Positions 25,839 through 34,700 of a stretch of DNA of 42,912 nt are shown here, piece after piece. The DNA is taken from contig NZ_JAHZAA010000005.1 in NCBI RefSeq assembly GCF_019424165.1, positions 60,399 through 103,310 on the forward strand, given 5' to 3'. Under the pieces are notes generated by a model. That model ran no database searches. It was not told the origin of the DNA and was given only the letters and a program-made list of their open reading frames with translations. This DNA comes from Desulfovibrio sp. GTDB taxonomy: Bacteria > Desulfobacterota > Desulfovibrionia > Desulfovibrionales > Desulfovibrionaceae. Numbering within the stretch: the stretch's first letter is position 1; each line of letters begins with the position of its first letter. The translations under genes were made by a program, and so were the position numbers.

Positions 25839-26939
25839 TTAACGCTGCACTGCCAGGGCCTGGCAGTGCAGGTCGCGCAGTTTTCTGGCGGAAAGATTTC
25901 CCTTGTCGCGCCAGTCTTCGGGCAGCTTCACAGCAAGCAGAACGGCCAGATGCGCCAGGGCAGCGGCGCTGACAGGGCTGCCCCGGTCCGCATCCACCAG
26001 CCGCCAGAAAGAGGAATCAAGGTCTGCGGCATGAACGCGCCAGAGCAGATCGCGCCTCGTGCCGGGTCGCAGTTCCACATACATGCCGCCTTTCATGTGT
26101 TCGGCGGCGGCCAGTGTTCCGGCTTTGGCAAAACGTGCGGGCATGCGCAGGCGGCGGGCCAGCCCGGCAGCCAGGGCAACGCCGCGTTGCTCATGGCCGT
26201 AATGGTGCGGCAGCAGGGCGGGATCTGTCAGGATTTTGCCGAGATCGTGGCACAGGGCCATCCAGGCTGCCACGGGATCCCCAGCCACAAGGTCCATAAT
26301 GCGCAGGCTGTGTCCCAGAACAGAGTTGCTGTGCCAGCGTCTTGGTCCGGCAGGTATGTTTGCAGCGGTTGCCAGCTCTGTGAACCAGGGGTTCAGGGCA
26401 TGGCCCTGGGCCAGTACCCGGAAAAAACGCGCCGGAGCCGGCGCTGCAAGGGCCTTGAGGGTTTCGCGCCCCACGCGTTCCGCAGGCAGCGCGGCAAGTT
26501 CTTGGGCAGAAAGGGCGCGCATCTGCTCAAAAGCGCTCCGGTCAATGCGCCAGCCGGGCCATGCCGCGGCAAAACGCGCCAGCCGGAATATGCGCGTAGG
26601 GTCCGCCGCAAAGGCCACGGGCGAGGCGGGGCGCAGTATTTGCTGCCGCAGGTCCTCCAGGGCCTGAGGGTGCATGTGCAGCCTGCCCACGCTGTCAAGC
26701 GCCAGGGCATTGATGGTAAGATCGCGGGCGGCAAGATCTTCTTTGATGTCGCCGCCGCGCAGGGGCATGCATTCCCTGCCGCGCCACAGACAGACATGCA
26801 CGCTTTTGCCCACGAGTCTGGCATCAGAATGGTGGGCCAGAAAGTTTTTCATGCTGCCGGTAAAGGCAAAATCCAGTTCCACGGGCGTACGCCCGAGCAG
26901 CATGTCGCGCACAGCGCCGCCAACGAGGTAAAGTTCCAT
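25839..26939 (-). CDS. CCA-adding enzyme / poly(A) polymerase-like nucleotidyltransferase with HD domain
   Basis: A class II tRNA nucleotidyltransferase-type protein of 366 residues that would add or repair the 3' CCA of tRNA. The start motif MELYLVGGAVRDMLLG is diagnostic. The metal-binding D-x-D after it reads E20-L-D22, so the first Asp is Glu. Later motifs are intact (RDLTINALA, DPTRIFRLARFA), and an HD motif (LCHDLGK) marks a C-terminal phosphohydrolase-like domain, as in E. coli Cca. The ATG at 26939 is chosen because family homology begins there, although the frame is open further upstream. No Shine-Dalgarno is seen. The start codon overlaps the divergent birA start codon. Specificity (CCA versus poly(A)) is not resolved. 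Confidence 0.82.
   Translation of the reverse strand: MELYLVGGAVRDMLLGRTPVELDFAFTGSMKNFLAHHSDARLVGKSVHVCLWRGRECMPLRGGDIKEDLAARDLTINALALDSVGRLHMHPQALEDLRQQILRPASPVAFAADPTRIFRLARFAAAWPGWRIDRSAFEQMRALSAQELAALPAERVGRETLKALAAPAPARFFRVLAQGHALNPWFTELATAANIPAGPRRWHSNSVLGHSLRIMDLVAGDPVAAWMALCHDLGKILTDPALLPHHYGHEQRGVALAAGLARRLRMPARFAKAGTLAAAEHMKGGMYVELRPGTRRDLLWRVHAADLDSSFWRLVDADRGSPVSAAALAHLAVLLAVKLPEDWRDKGNLSARKLRDLHCQALAVQR
25846..25870. repeat. 25-nt perfect palindrome at the 3' end of the CCA-enzyme-like gene
   Basis: TGCACTGCCAGG (25846-25857), one central base, then its exact complement (25859-25870). It covers some of the last codons of the minus-strand gene. There is no T-tract after it, so it is not an ordinary terminator. 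Confidence 0.7.
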
Positions 26940-27771
26940 GGCTGAAGTATGCCATAGCCAGACATGTGAGGGAAGCGCCAACCCTGCTTCGACACTGCTT
27001 TTTCGCGAGCCGTCGATCTGGCGGTTCGGCTGTTTGGGTTCCTGCCTTGATACGGCCATGCACATGGCTGCCGCCGGGCATCTGGCCCCCTGGGACAGCG
27101 TGCAGTGCGCCGCACAGACCGCCGGGCGTGGGCAGTTGCGCCGTACCTGGCACTCGCCGCCGGGCAATGTTTACGCGGCGTTGCGCCTGCCCCTGGAAGC
27201 GCCCTTTGACGGATCGGCGGCGGCACCGGCCGCGGCCTTTCTGCTGGCGGCCAGCCTGCGGCTTCTTGGCTGGCCCGTACTGCTCAAGTGGCCCAACGAC
27301 ATTGTGCTGGTGGGCAGGGACGGTCAGCCCCGCAAGCTGGCGGGCATTCTGCTTGAAGAGCGCGGGGGTGTGCTGCTGGCGGGCATGGGCATCAATGTGA
27401 CTTTTGCGCCGCCCGCGGCGGCCCTGCGGGCCGGAGCCGCCATGGAGGCCACCTGTCTGGACCGGCCCCCCGGCGGAGCAGGGGGGGGGTATATTTCTAC
27501 AGCTGAAGCCATATGGCAACAGCTTGTAAAGCGCATGTATTCGGCATATATTCACTGCCACTCTTTTTCCGGGCAGTGGAAAAACCACGCTGATGGTATT
27601 TTGCTCTGGCGTGGGAAAAATGTGGAGCTGCGCGACGATGGGCGTAGTGTGCGCGGCTGGCTGGCGGGTCTTGGTCCGGCAGGCGGCCTTTGTCTTAACC
27701 ATAACGGGCGGCTTGAGGAATTTTTCAGCGGGAGCCTTCTGCTTACCGGCAGAGCAGCAGTAAAGGGTTAA
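26938..27771 (+). CDS. birA: Biotin--protein ligase (BirA, no repressor domain)
   Basis: A 277-residue ligase that attaches biotin to carrier domains via biotinyl-AMP. Motifs are QTAGRGQLRRTWHSP (the GRGRRGR-type adenylate loop), LLKWPNDIVL and KLAGILLE. The N-terminus has no helix-turn-helix, so it is the monofunctional class. GAGG (26925-26928) lies nine bases before the ATG. The start codon shares two bases with the divergent CCA-enzyme-like gene. Its stop is 5 nt before pyruvate carboxylase, its obvious target, with which it is probably co-transcribed. The usual STN motif near the start is replaced by SCLDT. Confidence 0.9.
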   Translation: MAEVCHSQTCEGSANPASTLLFREPSIWRFGCLGSCLDTAMHMAAAGHLAPWDSVQCAAQTAGRGQLRRTWHSPPGNVYAALRLPLEAPFDGSAAAPAAAFLLAASLRLLGWPVLLKWPNDIVLVGRDGQPRKLAGILLEERGGVLLAGMGINVTFAPPAAALRAGAAMEATCLDRPPGGAGGGYISTAEAIWQQLVKRMYSAYIHCHSFSGQWKNHADGILLWRGKNVELRDDGRSVRGWLAGLGPAGGLCLNHNGRLEEFFSGSLLLTGRAAVKG

Positions 27772-27776
27772 AGGGC

Positions 27777-30700
27777 ATGGCCAACAAGACATTCTCGGAA
27801 GTGCAGGATTTTCTGAAGGGCAAGGTAATACTGGTTGCCAACCGGGGCATTCCGGCCCGGCGGATTTGCCGTTCCATTCGCGAGCGATTTGACGCCGTAG
27901 CGGCCATGACAGCGACTGATGTGGATAAAACCGCCCCTGCGGCCTCTACTGCCCAGGAACTGGTTTTGCTTGGTGCGGATCCCCGTGCCTATCTTGATAT
28001 CGACAACATCATCGCCAAGGCCAAACAGCGGGGCGTGGTGGGCATCCATCCCGGCTGGGGATTTGCTTCTGAAGACACGCGCTTTCCCGCGCGGTGCAAA
28101 GAGGCGGGCATCACCTTTATCGGGGCTACGGCCGAGGCCATGAATCTGCTCGGCAACAAGGTGCAGGCGCGTGAAGTGGCGCGCAAGCTCGGCATTCCCG
28201 TTGTGCCCGGTTCGGACGGCGCGGTGGACATCCCCACGGCCAGGCAGCTTATCAATGAGATGGGCCTGCCCATTATGCTCAAGGCCGAGGGCGGCGGCGG
28301 CGGACGCGGCATTTTTGCCATTCATAATGAGGCCGAGCTTGAAGACGCCTTTTTCAAGGCTTCTACCATGGCCCAGGCCTCTTTCGGCAATCCGCGTCTT
28401 TTTGTGGAAAAATTTCTTGCCGATGTGCGGCATATTGAAATTCAGGTCATTGCCGACATGTACGGCTATGTCTTCGCCTTTGACGAGCGCGACTGTACCG
28501 TACAGCGTAACCACCAGAAACTTATTGAAATCACGCCTTCGCCCTGGCCGGGTATGACCCGTAACCTGCGTGAGCGCCTCAAGGATTACTCCCGCCGTCT
28601 GGTACGTGCTGTGGGCTATCACAGCCTTGCCACGGTGGAATTTCTGGTTACCCCCGACGGCACGCCGTATCTTATTGAAGTCAATACCCGCCTTCAGGTG
28701 GAACACGGCATCACCGAATGCCGTTACGGCATTGACCTTGTGGAAGAGCAGATCGCCGTGGCGTTTGGCGCGGAACTGCGCTACCGCGAAGAAAACCTGC
28801 GGCCTTCCTACTGCGCCATGCAGGTACGCATCAACTGCGAAAATCCGCAGAACAACTTTGCGCCCAACTCGGGCCTGATCTCGCGCTACGTGTCGCCCGG
28901 CGGCCCCGGCGTGCGCCTGGACTCGAACATCAGCGCCGGGTACGAGTTTCCTGCCAACTACGACTCGGCAGGGGCCTTGCTCATCTCCTACGCCCACGAC
29001 TGGGAGAAAACCCTGGGCATTATGGAGCGCGCGCTCAGCGAATATGTCATCGGCGGCATCAAGACGACCATTCCGTTCTACCGCCAGGTCATAAAAAATC
29101 CCCTGTTCCGTCAGGGCAACATCAATACCAACTTTATTGCGGATCATCCGGAGCTTATGGTCTACACAGACCTGGCCCCGGAGGGCGAGCGTCTTTCCAA
29201 GCTGGTGGCCGAAATATCCGCCAAGGGCTACAACCCGTACATCCAGCTTGGCGAATACCGCTCCGACACCACACCCTGCCTTGGTCCCTTCGAGCCGGTG
29301 CTGCCTGCCATCACGTCCGCCCAGCGGCGGCAGCCTTCGCCCTATCCGCAGGGCGACCGTCTGGCGACACTGGATTATATCCGTGATTCGGGGCTGGTGC
29401 ATTTTACCGATACCACACCGCGCGACTTCACACAGTCCAACTCGGGCAACCGCTTTCGCCTGGCGGAGGACCGGCTCATAGGTCCGTATCTGGACAACGT
29501 GGGCTACTTCTCCATTGAAAACGGCGGTGGAGCGCATTTTCATGTGGCCATGCTGGCCAACATGACCTACCCCTTCACCGAGGCGAAGGAGTGGAACCGC
29601 TTTGCACCCAAAACCATGAAGCAACTGCTGGTGCGCTCCACCAACGTGCTGGGCTACACGCCGCAGCCGCGTAACCTGATGCGTAAAACAGGCGAGATGA
29701 TTTGCGATTATTACCAGATCATCCGCTGCTTCGACTTTCTGAACCATGTGGAAAACATGCGGCCCATCGCTGAAGTGGTCATGGACCGCAAGGACGTCAT
29801 CTTCCAGCCCGCCATTTCTCTTTCCTGGGCCAAGGGTTTTGACGTGCCGCACTACCTGGGCGTGACCGAAGCCATGCTGCGCATGGTGGCCGATATTATG
29901 GGGGTCGACCCCAAGGCGGCATCGCGGCACATCATTCTGGGCCTCAAGGACATGGCCGGCGTATGCCCGCCGCGCTTCATGACCGAGCTTGTCACAGCCA
30001 TCCGCAAAGCCTGGCCCGAGCTCGTGCTTCACTACCACCGCCATTACACGGACGGGCTTTTTGTACCCGCCTGCGGTGCGGCTGCCAAGGCCGGAACGCA
30101 TATCATTGATGCCGGTCTGGGGTCTGCCGTGCGTTCTTACGGCCAGGGCGACGTGCTGGCGACCATGGCCTATATTGAGGATGAACTGGGCCTCCAGTGC
30201 AATCTGGACAAAAACGCCATCCGGGCCGCAAACTTTGTGTGCAAGCAGATCATGCCCTATTACGACCGCTACTGTGCGCCGTACTTCCAGGGTATCGACT
30301 ATGATGTAACCCTGCACGGCATGCCCGGCGGGGCCACCTCTTCCTCACAGGAAGGGGCCATGAAGCAGGGCTATATTCATCTTTTGCCCTATATGCTCAA
30401 ATTCCTTGAAGGTTCACGCCAGATCGTGCGCTATCACGATGTGACACCCGGTTCGCAGATCACCTGGAACACGGCATTTCTGGCTGTGACCGGGGCGTGG
30501 AAGCGCGGCGGCGAAGACGAAGTGCGCTATCTGCTCCAGGTGCTTGCTGAAGTGACCCGCACCCCCGAAGGGGAACTTACGGAGGAAATGCGCAAGGCCC
30601 GTCTGCATATCTACCGCGACTGCAACGATGCCTTCCGCAATCTTTTGCTGGGCAAGTTCGGCAAGCTGCCCCTGGGCTTCCCCGCCGACTGGGTATACAG

Positions 30701-31478
30701 AAGCGCCTTCGGGGCCGAATGGAAGAGCGCCATAGCCAGCCGTACCGAGGTGTCGCCCCTTGAAGCCCTGCCGGACCTGAACCTGGCGGCGGAAGAAAAG
30801 GCCTGCACAGATATTCTCAAGCGCGATCCCAATGCGGAAGAATTCGTGCTCTACCTCAACCACCCGGCGGACGCCCTCAAGACCATACAGTTCAAGGCAA
30901 AGTTCGGCGACCCCAACAACCTGCCCCTGCATGTATGGTTTGAAGGCCTCAAGGCCGGGCAGGACCTGTACTTCAACGACAGCAGCGGCAAACCCCATCA
31001 CCTGCTTCTGCTGAGCATATCGTCGCCCAACGAGGCGGGGATATCCATCTGCCGCTATGTGCTGGACTCTGAATTCATGAGCTGCGAGGTGCAGGTGCGC
31101 CAGCCTGTGGGTACGGCAACCAAGGGTACCCTCATGGCCGATCCCGCCAATCAGTATCATGTGGCCGCGCCCAGCAACGGCGACCTGTGGGTCATGTATG
31201 TGCATCCAGGCGATGTGGTGAAAGCCGGTGAAGAACTGTTCAACGTATCCATCATGAAGCAGGAAAAGGCCGTGCTCGCCCCTGTGGACGGCATGGTCAA
31301 GCGCGTGCTGAAAACTGCTGATTTCAAGGAAAGCAAGCAGATGGTCTCAGTACGCGAAGGCGAGCTTATTGTGGAACTGGGGCCTGTGCCGCGCATATGC
31401 GCCAACGAGGCTTGCGGCCAGCCCATTCCGCTGGAGAACATCTCATTCTGTCCTCACTGCGGCTCACGGATGAGTTAG
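27777..31478 (+). CDS. pyc: Pyruvate carboxylase with added C-terminal zinc ribbon
   Basis: A biotin-dependent enzyme converting pyruvate, bicarbonate and ATP to oxaloacetate, 1233 residues. Biotin carboxylase: about 15-470 (VLLGADPRAYLDID; KAEGGGGGRGIF; EVNTRLQVEHGITE). Carboxyltransferase: about 545-830 (TPRDFTQSN, GLKDMAGVCPPR, metal site HYHRHYTDG, LHGMPGGATSSSQ), clearly divergent from the usual FRDAHQS form. Biotin carrier: about 1130-1200, with biotinylated Lys1161 in SIMKQEKA, unlike the common AMKM. The last 28 residues add four cysteines (1208, 1213, 1225, 1228) in a zinc-ribbon pattern that is not a standard part of the enzyme. AAAGGG lies before the ATG, 5 nt after birA. Confidence 0.93.
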   Translation: MANKTFSEVQDFLKGKVILVANRGIPARRICRSIRERFDAVAAMTATDVDKTAPAASTAQELVLLGADPRAYLDIDNIIAKAKQRGVVGIHPGWGFASEDTRFPARCKEAGITFIGATAEAMNLLGNKVQAREVARKLGIPVVPGSDGAVDIPTARQLINEMGLPIMLKAEGGGGGRGIFAIHNEAELEDAFFKASTMAQASFGNPRLFVEKFLADVRHIEIQVIADMYGYVFAFDERDCTVQRNHQKLIEITPSPWPGMTRNLRERLKDYSRRLVRAVGYHSLATVEFLVTPDGTPYLIEVNTRLQVEHGITECRYGIDLVEEQIAVAFGAELRYREENLRPSYCAMQVRINCENPQNNFAPNSGLISRYVSPGGPGVRLDSNISAGYEFPANYDSAGALLISYAHDWEKTLGIMERALSEYVIGGIKTTIPFYRQVIKNPLFRQGNINTNFIADHPELMVYTDLAPEGERLSKLVAEISAKGYNPYIQLGEYRSDTTPCLGPFEPVLPAITSAQRRQPSPYPQGDRLATLDYIRDSGLVHFTDTTPRDFTQSNSGNRFRLAEDRLIGPYLDNVGYFSIENGGGAHFHVAMLANMTYPFTEAKEWNRFAPKTMKQLLVRSTNVLGYTPQPRNLMRKTGEMICDYYQIIRCFDFLNHVENMRPIAEVVMDRKDVIFQPAISLSWAKGFDVPHYLGVTEAMLRMVADIMGVDPKAASRHIILGLKDMAGVCPPRFMTELVTAIRKAWPELVLHYHRHYTDGLFVPACGAAAKAGTHIIDAGLGSAVRSYGQGDVLATMAYIEDELGLQCNLDKNAIRAANFVCKQIMPYYDRYCAPYFQGIDYDVTLHGMPGGATSSSQEGAMKQGYIHLLPYMLKFLEGSRQIVRYHDVTPGSQITWNTAFLAVTGAWKRGGEDEVRYLLQVLAEVTRTPEGELTEEMRKARLHIYRDCNDAFRNLLLGKFGKLPLGFPADWVYRSAFGAEWKSAIASRTEVSPLEALPDLNLAAEEKACTDILKRDPNAEEFVLYLNHPADALKTIQFKAKFGDPNNLPLHVWFEGLKAGQDLYFNDSSGKPHHLLLLSISSPNEAGISICRYVLDSEFMSCEVQVRQPVGTATKGTLMADPANQYHVAAPSNGDLWVMYVHPGDVVKAGEELFNVSIMKQEKAVLAPVDGMVKRVLKTADFKESKQMVSVREGELIVELGPVPRICANEACGQPIPLENISFCPHCGSRMS

Positions 31479-31560
31479 CCGTATTGATACCGCATCTTGC
31501 AGCTTTGTCTGTGCCGCCCCTGTCACGGGTGGCCGGGCGAAAGCTGGCGCATCCGCAAAA

Positions 31561-31589
31561 CCCGCCAGTCCCGCAACAGGGCTGGCGGG
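31561..31589. other. Hairpin in the pyc-ppsA gap
   Basis: CCCGCCAG (31561-31568) pairs with CTGGCGGG (31582-31589), and an inner CCC/GGG extends it around a 6 nt loop. On the plus strand there is no T-run. Read on the minus strand it is followed by TTTT. Possibly a processing hairpin after pyc. Confidence 0.4.
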
Positions 31590-31669
31590 CCGGATGCGGG
31601 CGAGGAGCGGGCCGGGTTGTCCGGCTTGTACCCTCATAACCGGATCCCTCCGGGAGATGCGGGAATTTG

Positions 31670-31698
31670 TGGACAGTTTTTTGATGCCGATATACAAT
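31670..31698 (+). promoter_or_regulatory. Sigma-70-type promoter of ppsA
   Basis: TGGACA (31670-31675, 5 of 6) is followed by a 17 nt spacer and TACAAT (31693-31698, 5 of 6). It lies 43 nt before the ppsA ATG, so ppsA can be expressed separately from pyc. Confidence 0.7.
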
Positions 31699-31741
31699 TT
31701 TCAAGGTTGCAATGCTTCTGTTTCCCAAACCGGAGGAAGAC

Positions 31742-34700
31742 ATGGGTAAGAGTACCGCCGCCAAACCTGCGCAAAAAAAAGCCAAAGGGCATGCGCCCGA
31801 AGCTGTCCAGAAGAATCTGGTGCTTAACGGCGCTGACATTGTGCAGATTGGACCCGAAGCGGAATTGCTTGTTGGTGGTAAGAACTATAACACGGCTTTA
31901 ATCAGCCAGATAGAAGGTATCCAGGCACCGTATTTTCGTGCCATATCTTCTTTGGCTTTTCACCAGCTTCTGGATGAAACCAAGGTCAACGGGCGCGTTG
32001 TGCGCAGCGTTGTAGACCGCGAATACGGTCGCATCGACTGGAACGACCCGGAAATCAACCAGGACCCGGATTTTCTGCAAAAGTTCGTGCGTCAGCTTGG
32101 CCGCCAGATCCACCAGGCCGCCAAGGCCGAAGGGGAACAGTCACATACCAAGCTGCGTACCTTTATCAATAATATCGTGGAAGGGTTCGCCACCTCTCCC
32201 GAAGGTATTGACCAGCTGCGCAAACGCTCTGTCATAGTGCAGGCCGCCATACTTTCGGTGGAACTTCCCGCCGAGGTCTGCGAAGCCGTGCGCGGAGCCT
32301 ACCGTGAAATCTGCCGGGACAATGCCGATGACATGACCCCCGTGGCCGTGCGGTCTTCCGCCGCCGGTGAAGACTCGCGCAAAAAAGCTTTTGCCGGCCT
32401 TCAGGATACCTACCTCAACATGGTGGGTGAAGACAGGGTTGTGGAAGCCTATCATTGGGACTGTGCCTCGGCCTACAACCTGCGCTCCATGACCTACCGC
32501 CGTGAGGCCATTCTGGATGCGCTGGCCAAGGCCGAAGAAACGGGCGACGAGTCCATTGCCGAAAATGCCAAGGAAGAATGGGCCATCGAGCACACCTCCC
32601 TTTCCGTCTGCATGATGCAGATGATCAATCCGGTGATTTCCGGCACGGCCTTTTCCGCGGACACTGCCACTGGCTGCCGGGGGACCGACCGCAGGGAGCT
32701 TGTGAGCATTGACGCCAGTTATGGCCTCGGCGAGGCCGTGGTGGGCGGCAAGGTCACGCCTGACAAACTTTATGTCTTCCAGCGCGATGACGGCGGTGAA
32801 GTGGTCATCCGCCAGATGGGCTGCAAGGACATGAAGATCGTTTATGACGAACGGGGCGGAACCAGAGAAGTGGACGTGCCCGAGCTTGAGGCCCTGCGCT
32901 GGGCGCTTTCTCTGAGCCAGGCCGAACGCGTGGCCCAGGGCGTGCGCGCTGTAAGCAAGTCTTACGGCGGCATGATTATGGATACGGAATTCTGCATTGA
33001 CGCCAACGACAAGCTCTGGTTCGTGCAGGCCCGGCCCGAAACCCGCTGGAACGAAGACCTTGAGCAGCATCCCACCACCATCTTCATGCGCCGCCGCGAG
33101 GTGGACGCCAAGGCCGCTGCTGAGGCCGAGGTGCTGGTTGAAGGCAATGGCGCTTCGCGCGGAGCCGGACAAGGCACTGTACGCTTTTTGCGTTCGGCGC
33201 TGGAGCTGAACAAGATATCCAAGGGCGACGTGCTCGCCGCCGAGCGCACCGACCCTGATATGGTCCCCGGCATGCGCGTGGCATCGGCCATTATGGCCGA
33301 TGTGGGCGGCGATACAAGCCATGCGGCCATTACGTCGCGTGAGCTGGGTATTGCTGCGGTCATCGGCATTCAGCGTCTGGATGTGCTGCGTGCGCTGGAC
33401 GGCGCGGAAGTGACGGTTGACGGCACGCGCGGGCGTGTATACCGCGGCCTGCTGCCCCTGCATGAGGTCGGCGGCGAAATGGACGTGGCTAAACTGCCCG
33501 CCACCAAAACCAAGGTGGGCCTTGTGCTGGCCGACGTGGGCCAGGCGCTCTTTCTCTCCCGCCTGCGCGATTTTGACCAGTTTGAAGTGGGCCTTTTGCG
33601 TGCCGAATTCATGCTGGGCAATATCAGCATTCACCCGCAGGCGCTGGAAGCCTTTGACAAGGGCGAGCTTGAAGGCGTGGTGCATACCAAGCTGAAAGAG
33701 CTTGAAGATCGCCTTTCCAAGGTGCTGCGCGAGCAAATGGCTGCGGGCCTTATCGTATTCAATATCAACCTGCGCGAATATGTGGGCGAAGTCACGGGGC
33801 TTTCTGCTGAACTTACCTCTCTGGCCGACACGGGCAAAAGCCTTAACGCCGAAGATGTGCTTTTGCAGCACCGCAAGATGCGCGAGCTGGATCACAAGAT
33901 TGACCAGCATATGGAAATGGCCTCGCGTCGCATAGAGGTGCTCAAGACCTCGCCCGATCTGGCCGATCACGTGCGCATCATTATGGGCTATGATGACGAG
34001 CTTGCCCTGCAGAACAGCAATGACCCCGAATCCGGCAAGCGCATTGCCGAAATTGAGGCCAGCGTTGAAGCGCATGTGCAGCGCATTGAAAATCTGCCCG
34101 CAGTCACCCGCCTGATGGAAAATATTGCCCATCTGCGTGAAGAAGTGGGGCTGCGTTCGGGGCTTAAGAAAGAAATGGACGACGTGCGCAATCTGCCGGA
34201 AAAAATCCGCGGCATGATCAAGGCGCGCGGCTTCCGCACCGGCAAGGAGCACTATGTGCAAACCCTTGCCCAGAACCTTGCCCTGTTTGCCATGGCTTTC
34301 TACGGCAAGCCCATTACCTACCGCACCACGGACTTCAAGAGCAACGAATACCGCAACCTGCTTGGCGGCAACCTCTTCGAACACTTTGAAGACAACCCCA
34401 TGCTTGGTTATCGCGGCGTGTCGCGTAACATCCATGACTGGGAAGTCGAGGCCTTCAAGCTGGCCCGCGGCGTATACGGCGGCTCCAATCTGCGCATGAT
34501 GCTGCCCTTTGTACGCACCCTGGAAGAAGCCCGCTCCATGCGCAGCTATCTTGAGCAGGTGCACAAGCTCAAGAGCGGCCAGGACGGCCTGAAGATCATC
34601 CTCATGTCCGAGCTGCCCTCAAACGCCATCCTGGCAAAGCAGTTCATTACGGAATTCGATGGTTTCTCCATCGGTTCCAACGACATGACGCAGATGGTGC

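Noticed and set aside
27768..30317. 849-codon open frame on the minus strand opposite pyc
   Set aside because: It has a His/Gly/Arg-rich composition with no recognisable domain, and runs fully antisense to pyruvate carboxylase.
32141..34564. 807-codon open frame on the minus strand opposite ppsA
   Set aside because: Same antisense artefact; composition is implausible and PEP synthase motifs on the plus strand are continuous.
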